Assembly: GCA_944337235.1 (NCBI GenBank)
Contig: CALVLK010000001.1
Coordinates: 185,074-249,073, forward strand
Source: an uncultured Clostridia bacterium
GTDB taxonomy: Bacteria > Bacillota > Clostridia > Christensenellales > Borkfalkiaceae
Length of the DNA stretch: 64,000 nucleotides
Reading direction: 5' to 3'
Below are positions 17,266 to 25,313 of the stretch, piece after piece. Below the pieces are notes generated by a model, which searched no databases, was not told the origin of the DNA, and worked only from the letters and a program-made list of their open reading frames with translations. The number at the start of each line of letters is the position of its first letter. Positions within the stretch are counted from its first letter, which is position 1. A program made the translations under genes and the position numbers.

Positions 17266-17294
17266 ATTTTACACGAAATTTGCGAAAAAGTAAA
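17266..17294 (-). promoter_or_regulatory. Candidate promoter of the rnj operon
   Basis: Minus strand: TTTACT (17289-17294), 17-base spacer, TAAAAT (17266-17271). The leader to the TTG start would be about 134 bases. Confidence 0.5.
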
Positions 17295-17366
17295 TATATT
17301 TCTCGTCGTTTTTTGCCAAATTCGCCGCTTTGAGCACCTTTCGGGATAACTTTTCTTAGAAAAAGT

Positions 17367-18161
17367 TCACCTTTCGCGTGCGTTCAACGCAGGAATACTG
17401 CGCAGACGCGCGGCATTGAAGATGGCGCCCGCGACAAGGCAGATCATCATCCAATACATCCAGAGCAGAAAGATGATGATCAGCGAGAGCGCGCCGTACA
17501 GCCGTTCGGGGTTTGAAAAGAGGAGGTAGACATTGAAGGCGGCGGAGGCGATCAGCCAGGATACCGATGTAAACAGACTGCCCGGCAGAAGCGCCGAAAG
17601 CGTACAGCGCCGCGGGCAGAGGTAGAGATTCAGCGCGCAGGCAAGCGCAAAGCCAAACGTGAAGACGAGGCTGTATAAGATGATCACGAAAAAGGGACGC
17701 GGCAGCCCGCCCGCCACATAGACGCTGCCCACGAGCACAAGGCCCGCGATCCCCACCCCCACCAAAAGAAGCAGCGTGAAGGCGGCTGCGGCAACGCGCA
17801 CATGCCAGCCTCCCCTGCCGCGGGGCACACGGTAGATGATCTCGCCGATGCGGCGGAGATGATAGAAAAATCCCGTGCTCGACCAAAGCGTGGCGGCGAG
17901 AAAGAAGATGCTCACGCCCGTCGCGGCGCCCTCGGCGTTCTCCTGAAAGAAGAGCACAAGCTCCTTTGCCCAGCCGAAGAGTTCGAGCTCGAAGATGTAT
18001 TCCGCGTCAAGGCCCGACCTCCCGAAGAGGAGCACGAGCCAGAACACGAAGGGCATGAGCGACAGGGTAAGAAAAAAGACGAGCGAGCCCGCAAGCGTAG
18101 AAAATTTTTCGTCGCGCAAGAGATGCCAGGCATGTTTGAACCGGTCGGAGAGGCGTTCCAT
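17367..18161 (-). CDS. YihY/virulence factor BrkB family membrane protein
   Basis: A 264-residue integral membrane protein with six hydrophobic segments. The family blocks GSLVFFLTLSLMPF near the N-terminus and LWSSTGFFYHLRRIGEIIY in the centre are present. The old label RNase BN is wrong for this family; its function is unknown, possibly envelope-related. No strong Shine-Dalgarno precedes the ATG at 18161 (GCAGGT only). It stands alone between the rnj operon and the divergent GH2 gene. Confidence 0.87.
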   Translation of the reverse strand: MERLSDRFKHAWHLLRDEKFSTLAGSLVFFLTLSLMPFVFWLVLLFGRSGLDAEYIFELELFGWAKELVLFFQENAEGAATGVSIFFLAATLWSSTGFFYHLRRIGEIIYRVPRGRGGWHVRVAAAAFTLLLLVGVGIAGLVLVGSVYVAGGLPRPFFVIILYSLVFTFGFALACALNLYLCPRRCTLSALLPGSLFTSVSWLIASAAFNVYLLFSNPERLYGALSLIIIFLLWMYWMMICLVAGAIFNAARLRSIPALNARER

Positions 18162-18227
18162 ACCTGCAGTATGCGCAGGCGCCGCCCTTTCTCCGCATCG
18201 CGATGCGCGGCATTTTTACACAGGGGC

Positions 18228-18256
18228 TTGCAGACGGAAAAATTTTGTATTATAAT
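18228..18256 (+). promoter_or_regulatory. SigA-type promoter of the GH2 gene
   Basis: TTGCAG (18228-18233), 17-base spacer, TATAAT (18251-18256). The leader is about 32 bases and holds the GGGAG site of the GH2 start. Confidence 0.72.
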
Positions 18257-18294
18257 GACCTTGCGGGCACATCTGCCCGCAGGGAGCGCACAAG

Positions 18295-20034
18295 ATGATC
18301 TTTCACCCTGAATTTTTGCATGACGATCTTCCGCTGCAGGAATATCCCCGCCCGCAGTTCAGGCGGGACAGCTATCTCCCCCTCAACGGGAGGTGGGAAT
18401 ATGCGTTCACGGCGACCGCAACGCCGCCTGCGCACTTCAACGGGGAGATCATCGTGCCATATTCCCCCGAGAGCAAGCTGTCCGGCGTATGCCGTCAGCT
18501 CGGGCCCGAGGAGTTTTTGCACTATCGCAGGCATTTCACGCTGCCGAAGGGATTTTTTCGCGGCAGAGTGCTGCTCAACATCGGCGCCTGCGACCAGGTG
18601 TGCACCGTCTTTCTCAACGGGAAAAAGGCGGGGGAACATGCGGGCGGCTATCTCCCCTTCTCGATCGATCTTACGGCGGCGCTTTGCGACGGGGAGAACG
18701 AGCTGCATATCGTCGTGCAGGACGACGCCTCCTCCCCCATCTACGGAAGGGGCAAGCAGCGCTATCGCAACGGCGGGATCTGGTACACCGCCGTCAGCGG
18801 CATATGGCAGTCCGTATGGCTGGAGAGCGTGCCGAACGCCTATCTCTATGACCTTACCCTCTTGCCCGACTGTGCGGCAGAGCGGCTGTACGTCTCCTGC
18901 CGGGCAACGGGTGAAGGGAACGTCACCTATACCGTCTGTGACGGCGATCGGGTGCTCTCCTCTGCAAGCGCCCCCGCAGGCGAACGCACGGCGCTGGACA
19001 CCTCGGCATGCAGCCCCTGGACGCCCGGGCGCCCCGAACTTTACCGCCTTGTCATAAGCTTCGGCGAGGACCGCGCAGAGAGTTACTTCGGCATGCGCAG
19101 CTATGCGTGCACGCAGGCGGGCGGGCGGCATTATTTTGCCCTGAACGGCAAAGCATACTTTCAGAACGGGCTGCTCGACCAGGGGTATTGGGGGGACGGG
19201 ATCTATACGCCCCGCTCCAACCGCAACATGTATGACTGCCTGTGCCGCGTCAAGGCGCTTGGCTTCAACATGCTGCGCAAGCACATCAAGATCGAGCCGC
19301 TGCTCTGGTACTATTACTGCGATATCCTGGGCATCCTCGTCTGGCAGGACATGATAAACGGCGGCGCGCAATACTCCCCCTTTCGGCTTGCCGCCTGCCC
19401 CTTCTTCGATCTGCATCTCAACGATAAAAACTACAAGAGTATGGGGCGGGGCGATGCGCGCTCGCGAAAACAATATCTGCGCGAGGCGGAGGAGACCGTG
19501 CGGCTGCTCTCGCCCTGCGTCAGCGTATGCCTCTGGACGCCCTTCAACGAGGCGTGGGGGCAATTTGACGCGATCAAAGTATGCGAATGGATCAAGTCGC
19601 TCGATCCCTCCCGCCCCGTCGACCATGCGAGCGGGTGGCAGGATATGGGCGGCGGCGACGTGTATAGCAGACATGTCTATTTCAGAAAGGTGCGCCTGAA
19701 AAACGACGGGCGGCGGCTGCTTGCTCTGACCGAATTTGGCGGATATACCTATTCTCCCGCAGCCAGAGGGCGCAGCTTCGGCTACCGCACGTTCCGCTCC
19801 GCCTCCGCCTATGCGCGCGCCGTATGCGCGCTCTACCGCAGACAGCTTGTGCAAAATATCGCAAAAGCGGGGCTGTGCGCCGTCGTCTACACGCAGCTGA
19901 GCGATGTAGAGGAGGAGCGCAATGGCATCTTCACCAGAGACATGCAGCCAAAGATCGCAGATGAGATCTGGCGCACGCTCAATGGCGAACTTTTTGCGGC
20001 ATTCGCGGCGCACATCGCCGAAAATGATCGGTAA
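18295..20034 (+). CDS. Glycoside hydrolase family 2 protein
   Basis: A 579-residue intracellular GH2 glycosidase: jelly-roll sugar-binding domain (~20-190), immunoglobulin-like domain (~190-270) and TIM barrel (~280-560). The acid/base is Glu419 in TPFNEAWGQFD and the likely nucleophile Glu480 in LTEFGGY. Without a signal peptide it probably acts on imported oligosaccharides. Beta-galactosidase, glucuronidase and mannosidase all share this layout, so specificity is open. The ATG at 18295 has a GGGAG site. Its stop lies only 33 bases from the recombination-site-like sequence at the end of the sigG N-half. Confidence 0.88.
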   Translation: MIFHPEFLHDDLPLQEYPRPQFRRDSYLPLNGRWEYAFTATATPPAHFNGEIIVPYSPESKLSGVCRQLGPEEFLHYRRHFTLPKGFFRGRVLLNIGACDQVCTVFLNGKKAGEHAGGYLPFSIDLTAALCDGENELHIVVQDDASSPIYGRGKQRYRNGGIWYTAVSGIWQSVWLESVPNAYLYDLTLLPDCAAERLYVSCRATGEGNVTYTVCDGDRVLSSASAPAGERTALDTSACSPWTPGRPELYRLVISFGEDRAESYFGMRSYACTQAGGRHYFALNGKAYFQNGLLDQGYWGDGIYTPRSNRNMYDCLCRVKALGFNMLRKHIKIEPLLWYYYCDILGILVWQDMINGGAQYSPFRLAACPFFDLHLNDKNYKSMGRGDARSRKQYLREAEETVRLLSPCVSVCLWTPFNEAWGQFDAIKVCEWIKSLDPSRPVDHASGWQDMGGGDVYSRHVYFRKVRLKNDGRRLLALTEFGGYTYSPAARGRSFGYRTFRSASAYARAVCALYRRQLVQNIAKAGLCAVVYTQLSDVEEERNGIFTRDMQPKIADEIWRTLNGELFAAFAAHIAENDR

Positions 20035-20046
20035 AGCGGCAAATGC

Positions 20047-20082
20047 TGCGCTTTCGCATTCATAACGTCATTGGAACGGCAT
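20047..20082. other. Candidate recombination site at the end of the sigG N-half
   Basis: The core TCATTGGAACGGCAT (20068-20082, + strand) matches 14 of 15 bases of the sequence at 63833-63847, in the same orientation, with 9 exact bases (TCATTGGAA). Outside the core lies the small palindrome TGCGctttCGCA (20047-20058). A similar palindrome flanks the outer side of the other site. Coding similarity to SigG stops exactly in this core. Confidence 0.7.
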
Positions 20083-20356
20083 AAGTGGAAAATTTGACCT
20101 CGTAACGGAGATCGAAATGGTCGATCGCCTTGATCAGCCCCACGCAGCCCGCCTGAAAGATATCGTCCGCCGCCGCGTTCTTTGCCCAGAACCGTTTGAC
20201 GAGCGAGAGCACGAGGCGCATGTTCCCGATGATGAACTGTTCGCGCGCCCTTTCGTCGCCCGCCTTCAGCGCCCGCATGAGCCTGTCGTTCTCCTCTGCC
20301 GTAAGTTTGGGCAGCCCCGCCGTATCTACACCGCATATGACAACTTTTTGCAACAT
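20060..20356 (-). CDS. sigG: Sporulation sigma factor SigG, N-terminal half (split gene)
   Basis: The first 96 residues of the late forespore sigma factor: KVVICGVDTAGLPKL (SigG signature), region 1.2/2.1 (GNMRLVLSLVKRF) and 2.2-2.4 (FQAGCVGLIKAI, VKFSTYAVPM). After PM the frame reads Thr-Leu-stop, whereas intact SigG continues into region 2.4 and regions 3 and 4. Those missing parts are at 63339-63833 on the same strand. The ATG at 20356 has a GGAGGAGAGGG site, and the gene follows sigE in the usual spoIIGA-sigE-sigG order. A possible sporulation-type promoter (GGCATAGA, 15 bases, CATACT) lies in the sigE-sigG gap. The coding sequence is not decayed, which suggests it is still used after rearrangement. 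Confidence 0.9.
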   Translation of the reverse strand: MLQKVVICGVDTAGLPKLTAEENDRLMRALKAGDERAREQFIIGNMRLVLSLVKRFWAKNAAADDIFQAGCVGLIKAIDHFDLRYEVKFSTYAVPMTL

Positions 20357-20467
20357 TACCCTCTCCTCCTTATGTACCCGTACGGAAGAAGTATGTGCGA
20401 CCGCGCATATTCTATGCCATACCGCGGGGGGAGCAATGCGGACCCGATCCAAGGCGCGGTCCGTATC

Positions 20468-21178
20468 TTATACCAGTTTCGAAATCTCCTTGCGCAGCCG
20501 CTGAATGATGCGCTTTTCCAGGCGGGAGATATAGCTCTGCGAGATCCCGAGCTCGTCGGCGACGTCCTTTTGCGTCATCTCCTCTCCGCCGTCCAGCCCG
20601 AAGCGCAGGAACATGATGCGCCTCTCCCGCTCGGGCAGGCGTTCGAGCGCCTCGCGCAGCAGCTGCTTTTCCACATTGCTCTCTACGCCGCTGTACACGC
20701 TGTCGCTGTCTGTGCCGAGAATGTCCGAAAGCAGCAATTCGTTGCCCTCGAAGTCGGTGTTCAGCGGCTCGTCGAAGGAGATCTCGCTCTTGAGGCGGGA
20801 CGTACGCCTTAGATACATGAGGATCTCGTTTTCGATGCACCGCGAGGCATAGGTCGCAAGTTTGATATTCTTGTCGGTGCGGAAGGAGTTGATCGCCTTG
20901 ATCAGCCCGATCGTGCCGATCGAGATCAGGTCGTCGGCGTCTACGCCCGTGTTTTCGAACTTGCGCGAGATATATACGACGAGGCGCAGATTATGTACGA
21001 TCAGCTGACTTTTGATCTCCTCCGCCTCCTCGCCCTGTTCGAGTTTTTGGAGCATCTCCGCCTCTTCCTCGCGCGAGAGGGGCTGCGGAAGCGCCTCTCC
21101 CCCGCACAGGTAGTGCACGACGTTCTCTCCCCCGATCATCTTGTTCAACAGTTCCCCGAGTATTGCAATCAAGCCCAT
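20468..21178 (-). CDS. sigE: Sporulation sigma factor SigE (pro-sigma-E)
   Basis: The early mother-cell sigma factor, 236 residues. It has an amphipathic pro-sequence ([24 protein letters not shown]) before the processed region beginning near [10 protein letters not shown], which SpoIIGA should cleave. Region 2 ([40 protein letters not shown]) and region 4 ([24 protein letters not shown]) are nearly identical to the Bacillus protein. The start has a GGGAGGTGAGCC site. Its 5' end overlaps an open extension of spoIIGA. Confidence 0.96.
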   Translation of the reverse strand: MGLIAILGELLNKMIGGENVVHYLCGGEALPQPLSREEEAEMLQKLEQGEEAEEIKSQLIVHNLRLVVYISRKFENTGVDADDLISIGTIGLIKAINSFRTDKNIKLATYASRCIENEILMYLRRTSRLKSEISFDEPLNTDFEGNELLLSDILGTDSDSVYSGVESNVEKQLLREALERLPERERRIMFLRFGLDGGEEMTQKDVADELGISQSYISRLEKRIIQRLRKEISKLV

Positions 21179-21962
21179 GGCTCACCTCCCTCAATGATGG
21201 ATGCAGCACGATGCCGAACCTCCCGCCCAACGTACCCGTCGTGAGATAGACATCTTCAAAGAGCGCCTCGCCCGCCTGCAGCCGCGCACACACGAACACG
21301 GGCGCGGTGCGTTCGCCGTTGACGGAGCCGATGCGGAGCATCCCCACGCTCTTTGGATGCTCGCCGAACAGCGCAAAGGCGGCGAGCGGCGAAATGACGC
21401 AGACGGGCACCCCGCGAAAGGTGAGCGCATTGCCGCTGTCCCAAAGGCCGCGCAGGCGGCAGCTGCGCTCCCCGCTGACGAGCGTACACGAACAGGCATA
21501 TCTGCGCGCATGCACCGCCCGCCTCAAGCACTTCAGAAAGAGGACCGCGCCCGCAGCAAAGCATGCAGCGCCTGCGCAGACGAGCACGGGATGCACGCGC
21601 TCACCCGCAAACGCCCCCTCGGAAAAGGTGAGAAAGGGCGCCGAAAAGAGCGCAGTCATGGCGCCGCCCATGAGGAACATCCATACAAGAAAGATGCAGC
21701 CCGTGCACACCCAGGCACGCAGGCGCCACGACGGCAGAACAACGGCGGCGGGCAAAAATGCGCCGAGCAGCCTTACGGCGTAATCTGCAGCCGCGGGCAG
21801 CGAAAACAGCGGGTACACGACCGCCCCCGCCGCGCCGACGAACGCCGCAGCAATCAGCCGCAGCGGGCGCACCATCGCTCTCTGACAGCGCAGTGCGAGC
21901 CAGAGCAGCAGCATATCCGGAATAAAATTGACGAGAAACACATCTTCCAGATAGAGCGTCAT
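20991..21962 (-). CDS. spoIIGA: SpoIIGA, sigma-E processing peptidase
   Basis: A membrane aspartyl protease that activates pro-SigE at the sporulation septum. The start is the ATG at 21962 with a GGAGGGGGAC site; the N-terminus [17 protein letters not shown] is typical. Five hydrophobic segments precede a protease domain with the catalytic Asp175 in LWDSGNAL. The domain ends near GIVLHPSL. In this frame no stop follows, so the reading continues 188 bases into sigE as a Gly/Arg-rich tail; a stop (21191) exists one frame away. Either the stop was lost, a small frameshift lies near the end, or the tail is real. Confidence 0.88.
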   Translation of the reverse strand: MTLYLEDVFLVNFIPDMLLLWLALRCQRAMVRPLRLIAAAFVGAAGAVVYPLFSLPAAADYAVRLLGAFLPAAVVLPSWRLRAWVCTGCIFLVWMFLMGGAMTALFSAPFLTFSEGAFAGERVHPVLVCAGAACFAAGAVLFLKCLRRAVHARRYACSCTLVSGERSCRLRGLWDSGNALTFRGVPVCVISPLAAFALFGEHPKSVGMLRIGSVNGERTAPVFVCARLQAGEALFEDVYLTTGTLGGRFGIVLHPSLREVSHGLDCNTRGTVEQDDRGRERRALPVRGRGASAAPLARGRGGDAPKTRTGRGGGGDQKSADRT

Positions 21963-21983
21963 GTCCCCCTCCGTATATTGCCC

Positions 21984-22038
21984 ATTATAGCGGAAGCGCG
22001 GCAAAGAATCATGAAAAGGCATGCCGATTTGTGGCGAA
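21984..22038 (-). promoter_or_regulatory. Candidate spoIIG promoter with a possible Spo0A box
   Basis: TATAAT on the minus strand (21984-21989) lies 22 bases before the spoIIGA ATG, but there is no good -35 at 17 bases. TGGCGAA (22032-22038, + strand) fits the 0A-box pattern TGNCGAA about 58 bases upstream of the predicted start, as expected for a Spo0A-activated spoIIG-type promoter. Single box, so tentative. Confidence 0.4.
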
Positions 22039-22095
22039 TCGAGGCATGCCGCCTATTGCAGAGACGCGCCGACAATACGGCGCCCCTCCTCAATA

Positions 22096-22120
22096 TGAAA
22101 AACCGCCCCATACGGGGCGG
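22096..22120 (-). terminator. Intrinsic terminator after the small lipoprotein gene
   Basis: Minus strand: CCGCCCC-GTAT-GGGGCGG followed by TTTTTC. It lies 48 bases after the stop at 22168. Confidence 0.8.
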
Positions 22121-22167
22121 CACAGAGATAAATATGACTTTTTTGATGGATCGGCGTCAACTTCTAT

Positions 22168-22611
22168 TTATTTTACTGTAACATATAAACGAATACTCCT
22201 GAAATTCCAATCCGACTTATTCGTATGAAAAGCAACTGAATATATGCCTTTTTCTTTTATGATCTCCGTATTATATTGTTCACCGGTTGGGCTCGTATAA
22301 AGTGGGCTACTTCCTCCAAAGTCATTTATCGCAGCGCCTGAGCAACCGAGCCATCTGTCTCCGCCGTGCGGTGCGCCGTAGACATAGTATGAATCGATGC
22401 CAAATGTCATCTCTTCACCCGTGTATTCGAACTCATAAGAGAGTTCGTCTATTCTGGGCTCAAATACCCATTCCATGCTGTAGTTGTTCGACACTTTAAT
22501 GGCGACATCGTACTTCGGCTCTTCCTGTTTGCAGCCGACAAAGCACAAGAGCGCCATTGCAGCCAACATGACGGCCGCAACAACGCCGCAACACAACTTT
22601 TTTGTTTTCAT
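22168..22611 (-). CDS. Small predicted lipoprotein, unknown function
   Basis: 147 residues with a signal peptide and lipobox LLCFVGC (Cys27). The mature part is short and beta-rich, with many Tyr and acidic residues; no domain was recognised. It is more AT-rich than its neighbours. The ATG at 22611 has an AAGGAG site. It is monocistronic: a terminator follows, and a different terminator ends upp upstream. Confidence 0.75.
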   Translation of the reverse strand: MKTKKLCCGVVAAVMLAAMALLCFVGCKQEEPKYDVAIKVSNNYSMEWVFEPRIDELSYEFEYTGEEMTFGIDSYYVYGAPHGGDRWLGCSGAAINDFGGSSPLYTSPTGEQYNTEIIKEKGIYSVAFHTNKSDWNFRSIRLYVTVK

Positions 22612-22736
22612 ATTTTATCTCCTTATTTTTTTCATGTTATTATTGTAGCACGCAGTTGTAATATTCTACCCCATATTTTGTCATTAAATTGTAAAAATTT
22701 AAAAGCATACAATCCTGCGCGGCCGCACTGTGCAGA

Positions 22737-22777
22737 ACAGAAAAGTGACCCGCGGGCATCGCCCTGCGGGTCACTTC
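22737..22777 (-). terminator. Intrinsic terminator after upp
   Basis: Minus strand: AAGTGACCCGC-a-GGGC, small loop, GCCC-g-CGGGTCACTT, then TTCT. It lies 18 bases after the upp stop. Confidence 0.85.
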
Positions 22778-22794
22778 TGCATAGAAAGTTCCTA

Positions 22795-23433
22795 TTATTT
22801 TGTGCCGTAAAGGCGGTCGCCCGCGTCGCCGAGGCCGGGCAGAATATACCCGTTCTCGTTCAGGCAGCGGTCGAGCGTAGAGACGTACACGCGCACGTCG
22901 GGGTGCTCGCGCGCCACGCGTTCGATGCCCTCGGGCGCGGCGATGATGGACATCATGCGGATATTCTTGCAACCGCGCTTTTTCAGCGCCGCAAGCGCGT
23001 CGCACGCCGACCCGCCCGTCGCAAGCATGGGATCGACAAGGATCACCGTCTTGTTCTCGATGCCCTCGGGAAGTTTGCAGTAGTACTCCTGCGGGACGAG
23101 CGTCTCCTCGTCGCGATACATGCCGATATGCCCGACGCGCGCCGTGGGGAACACCTTGTGAACCCCGTTGACCATGCCCAGCCCCGCACGCAGAATGGGC
23201 ACGATCGCCACGCTCTCCTCGGGAATGCGGTACTGTATCGTCTTTTCGAGGGGGGTTTCTACCTCGACGGGCACAAGCTCCACATCGCCCATGCTGACAT
23301 AGGTCATGATCTGCGTGATCTCTTCCACCAGCTCGCGGAATTCCTTCATGCCCGTATTCTTGTCGCGCAGGATAGAGATCTTGTGCTTGATGAGCGGGTG
23401 ATCAAAGATAAAGACGTTAGGATAACTGTTCAT
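22795..23433 (-). CDS. upp: Uracil phosphoribosyltransferase
   Basis: Converts uracil and PRPP to UMP in pyrimidine salvage. It has 212 residues, normal for the family. The PRPP loop [20 protein letters not shown] and the C-terminal uracil-binding [13 protein letters not shown] are present. The start is at 23433 with a GGAGG site, inside the 3' end of uraA (17-base overlap). The uraA-upp pair is the standard uracil uptake/salvage unit. Confidence 0.96.
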   Translation of the reverse strand: MNSYPNVFIFDHPLIKHKISILRDKNTGMKEFRELVEEITQIMTYVSMGDVELVPVEVETPLEKTIQYRIPEESVAIVPILRAGLGMVNGVHKVFPTARVGHIGMYRDEETLVPQEYYCKLPEGIENKTVILVDPMLATGGSACDALAALKKRGCKNIRMMSIIAAPEGIERVAREHPDVRVYVSTLDRCLNENGYILPGLGDAGDRLYGTK

Positions 23434-24892
23434 TGTCTGCCTCCTGCGTGGTCGTCTGATCGGAGGAGACTGCCGCCTCCTCTTGCGCTTCCCCTTCCGT
23501 AGCCGTGCCGCCTGCGTTCTCTGCCGCCTGCTCCTTCTTGTTGCCAAGGTTGACGATGACGTTCACGATGATGCCGAGGATGAGCGCGCAGGCGATGCTT
23601 GTGATCTGCACCTGCCCGAACTGCAACACCATACCGCCTACGCCCGCAATGAGGATGACGGACGCGGTGAACAGATTGCGGTTGTCGTTGAGGTCGACGG
23701 GCTGAAGCATCTTCAGTCCGGAGACGGCGATGAAGCCATACAGCGCCGTGCAGACACCGCCCATGACGCAGCTGGGAATGGTCGCAAGGAAGGTCATAAA
23801 CGGCGCAATGAAAGAAGCCACGATGGCAAGGATCGCCGTGAGAAGGATGGTCGAGACGGAGGCATTGCCCGAGATCGCAACGCAGCCGACCGACTCGCCG
23901 TACGTCGTGTTGGGGCAGCCGCCGAAGAAGGCGCCCACGATCGAGCCGACGCCGTCGCCGAGCAGCGTACGGGAGAGCCCGGGATCGGTGAGCAGATCCT
24001 GCTCGATGATCGAGGAGAGGTTCTTATGATCTGCAATGTGCTCCGCAAAGACGACGAAGGCAACGGGCGTATATGCCACCGCGACCGTTCCGATGTATGC
24101 GCCGATGTTTGTGCCCTCGGGGATGCCGCCACGGAAAGCCTCGACAAATGTGAAGTCGGGGTACCACTGCATGTTCTGAAAGATCGTGAAGTCGATGATC
24201 TTGAGCGCGTCGACGTCTGCAGCATAGCCGATCCCCGTAAAGATCGCCGCCACGACATAGCCCGCGAGGATCCCGAGGATAAAGGGGATCATCTTGATCA
24301 TTTTTTTGCCGTAGACCGAGCAGACGATGGTCACGATGAGGGTGACAAGCCCGCAGAGGAAGGCAATGTAGGGGGAGCAGAGCATCTGCCCTGCCGCATC
24401 GGTGACGCTCCCTTGCATGAAATCGCTGACGGCATTCCCCGCAAGCGAGAGCCCGATGATCGCGACCGTAGGGCCGATGACGACCGCAGGCATGAGTTTA
24501 TTGATCCAGTTTACACCGCAGAATTTGATGACGATGGCGATGACGACATAGACGAGCCCTGCAAAGCATGCGCCCACGATGATGCCGATGTAGCCGAGCA
24601 TGGACGATGCCGCACCGGCAAACGCTGCGGACAGCGAGCCGATGAAGGCAAAGGAGGAGCCGAGAAAGACGGGGCTCTTGAATTTTGTAAACAACAGATA
24701 GACGATCGTTCCCGCGCCCGCCCCGAAGAGCGCCGCAGACTGCGACATGGGCGCGAAGCCTTCGGGCATCGTGCTGTTGATGACGGCGGGAACCGCAATG
24801 GTCGCCGCCAGGATCGCGAGCAGCTGCTGCAGAGCAAACAGGATCAGCTGCCCGACTTTGGGTTTGTCTTTTACGCCATAGATCAGCTTCAT
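23417..24892 (-). CDS. uraA: Uracil permease (NCS2 family uracil-xanthine permease)
   Basis: A 491-residue NCS2 nucleobase:cation symporter with about 13-14 membrane segments. The NCS2 signature is [18 protein letters not shown], and [16 protein letters not shown] carries the substrate-binding Glu/His. Specificity for uracil is inferred from the downstream upp gene. The C-terminal ~40 residues are hydrophilic and rich in Glu, Ala, Gln and Thr. The short (~55-base) leader shows no PyrR-type attenuator. Confidence 0.93.
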   Translation of the reverse strand: MKLIYGVKDKPKVGQLILFALQQLLAILAATIAVPAVINSTMPEGFAPMSQSAALFGAGAGTIVYLLFTKFKSPVFLGSSFAFIGSLSAAFAGAASSMLGYIGIIVGACFAGLVYVVIAIVIKFCGVNWINKLMPAVVIGPTVAIIGLSLAGNAVSDFMQGSVTDAAGQMLCSPYIAFLCGLVTLIVTIVCSVYGKKMIKMIPFILGILAGYVVAAIFTGIGYAADVDALKIIDFTIFQNMQWYPDFTFVEAFRGGIPEGTNIGAYIGTVAVAYTPVAFVVFAEHIADHKNLSSIIEQDLLTDPGLSRTLLGDGVGSIVGAFFGGCPNTTYGESVGCVAISGNASVSTILLTAILAIVASFIAPFMTFLATIPSCVMGGVCTALYGFIAVSGLKMLQPVDLNDNRNLFTASVILIAGVGGMVLQFGQVQITSIACALILGIIVNVIVNLGNKKEQAAENAGGTATEGEAQEEAAVSSDQTTTQEADNEQLS

Positions 24893-24959
24893 TGGTAAAA
24901 CCTCTTGTGAAAAATTTGCATTCCCGTCCTACGCTTGCGGGGCAAAAACGCATTATCTC

Positions 24960-24988
24960 ATTATAGCATCCGCCGCAGAAAAAAGCAA
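24960..24988 (-). promoter_or_regulatory. SigA-type promoter of uraA-upp
   Basis: Minus strand: TTGCTT (24983-24988), 17-base spacer, TATAAT (24960-24965). Transcript start near 24953. Confidence 0.75.
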
Positions 24989-25068
24989 GCATATGTGAAA
25001 ACTTTGTGAAAAATAACAAACAAAGATTCTTACAATAAAGCCTGATCTGTCACTGCGCAACAAAAAAC

Positions 25069-25147
25069 AAAAAAAGAACGAGCAACAATCGTTACCCGTT
25101 CCGTGCGAATAGACTTAAAATGTCTGGTCGGAATCCCCCGACGTCGC
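25069..25147 (-). ncRNA. Candidate small RNA, ~79 nt, three stem-loops
   Basis: In the 421-base gap between uraA and the choice-of-anchor gene, a good promoter is followed 79 bases later by a strong terminator with no convincing ORF between. The predicted RNA has a hairpin GTCGG-GGGATT-CCGAC, a second AGAC-ATTTTAA-GTCT, and a terminator stem of 11 bp (two GU pairs) followed by seven T (25069-25075). The rest of the gap (25183-25313) shows nothing. No known RNA family was recognised. Confidence 0.55.
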
Positions 25148-25153
25148 GTCATA

Positions 25154-25182
25154 ATGATATGCTGTTTTTTGGGAAAAGTCAA
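25154..25182 (-). promoter_or_regulatory. Promoter of the candidate small RNA
   Basis: Minus strand: TTGACT (25177-25182), 17-base spacer, TATCAT (25154-25159). It starts 130 bases after the stop of the upstream gene and reads away from it. Confidence 0.62.
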
Positions 25183-25313
25183 GTGCTTTTTCAGCATGAC
25201 GGGCGAATTGATCGGCCGCATTGCAAATCCGGGTACAAAAATACCGCCGCCCGAAGCGGTGCAGTTGCGCAACCCGCTTCAGACGGCGTTCTTTCTGTGT
25301 TCAAAGAGAGAGT

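Noticed and set aside
24893-24959. PyrR-type attenuator before uraA.
   Set aside because: The leader is only ~55 bases and has no terminator/antiterminator pair or recognisable PyrR-binding loop.
25030-25272. A small basic ORF overlapping the candidate small RNA.
   Set aside because: Its plausible ATG lies upstream of or at the predicted +1, there is no ribosome site, and it reads through the terminator hairpin.
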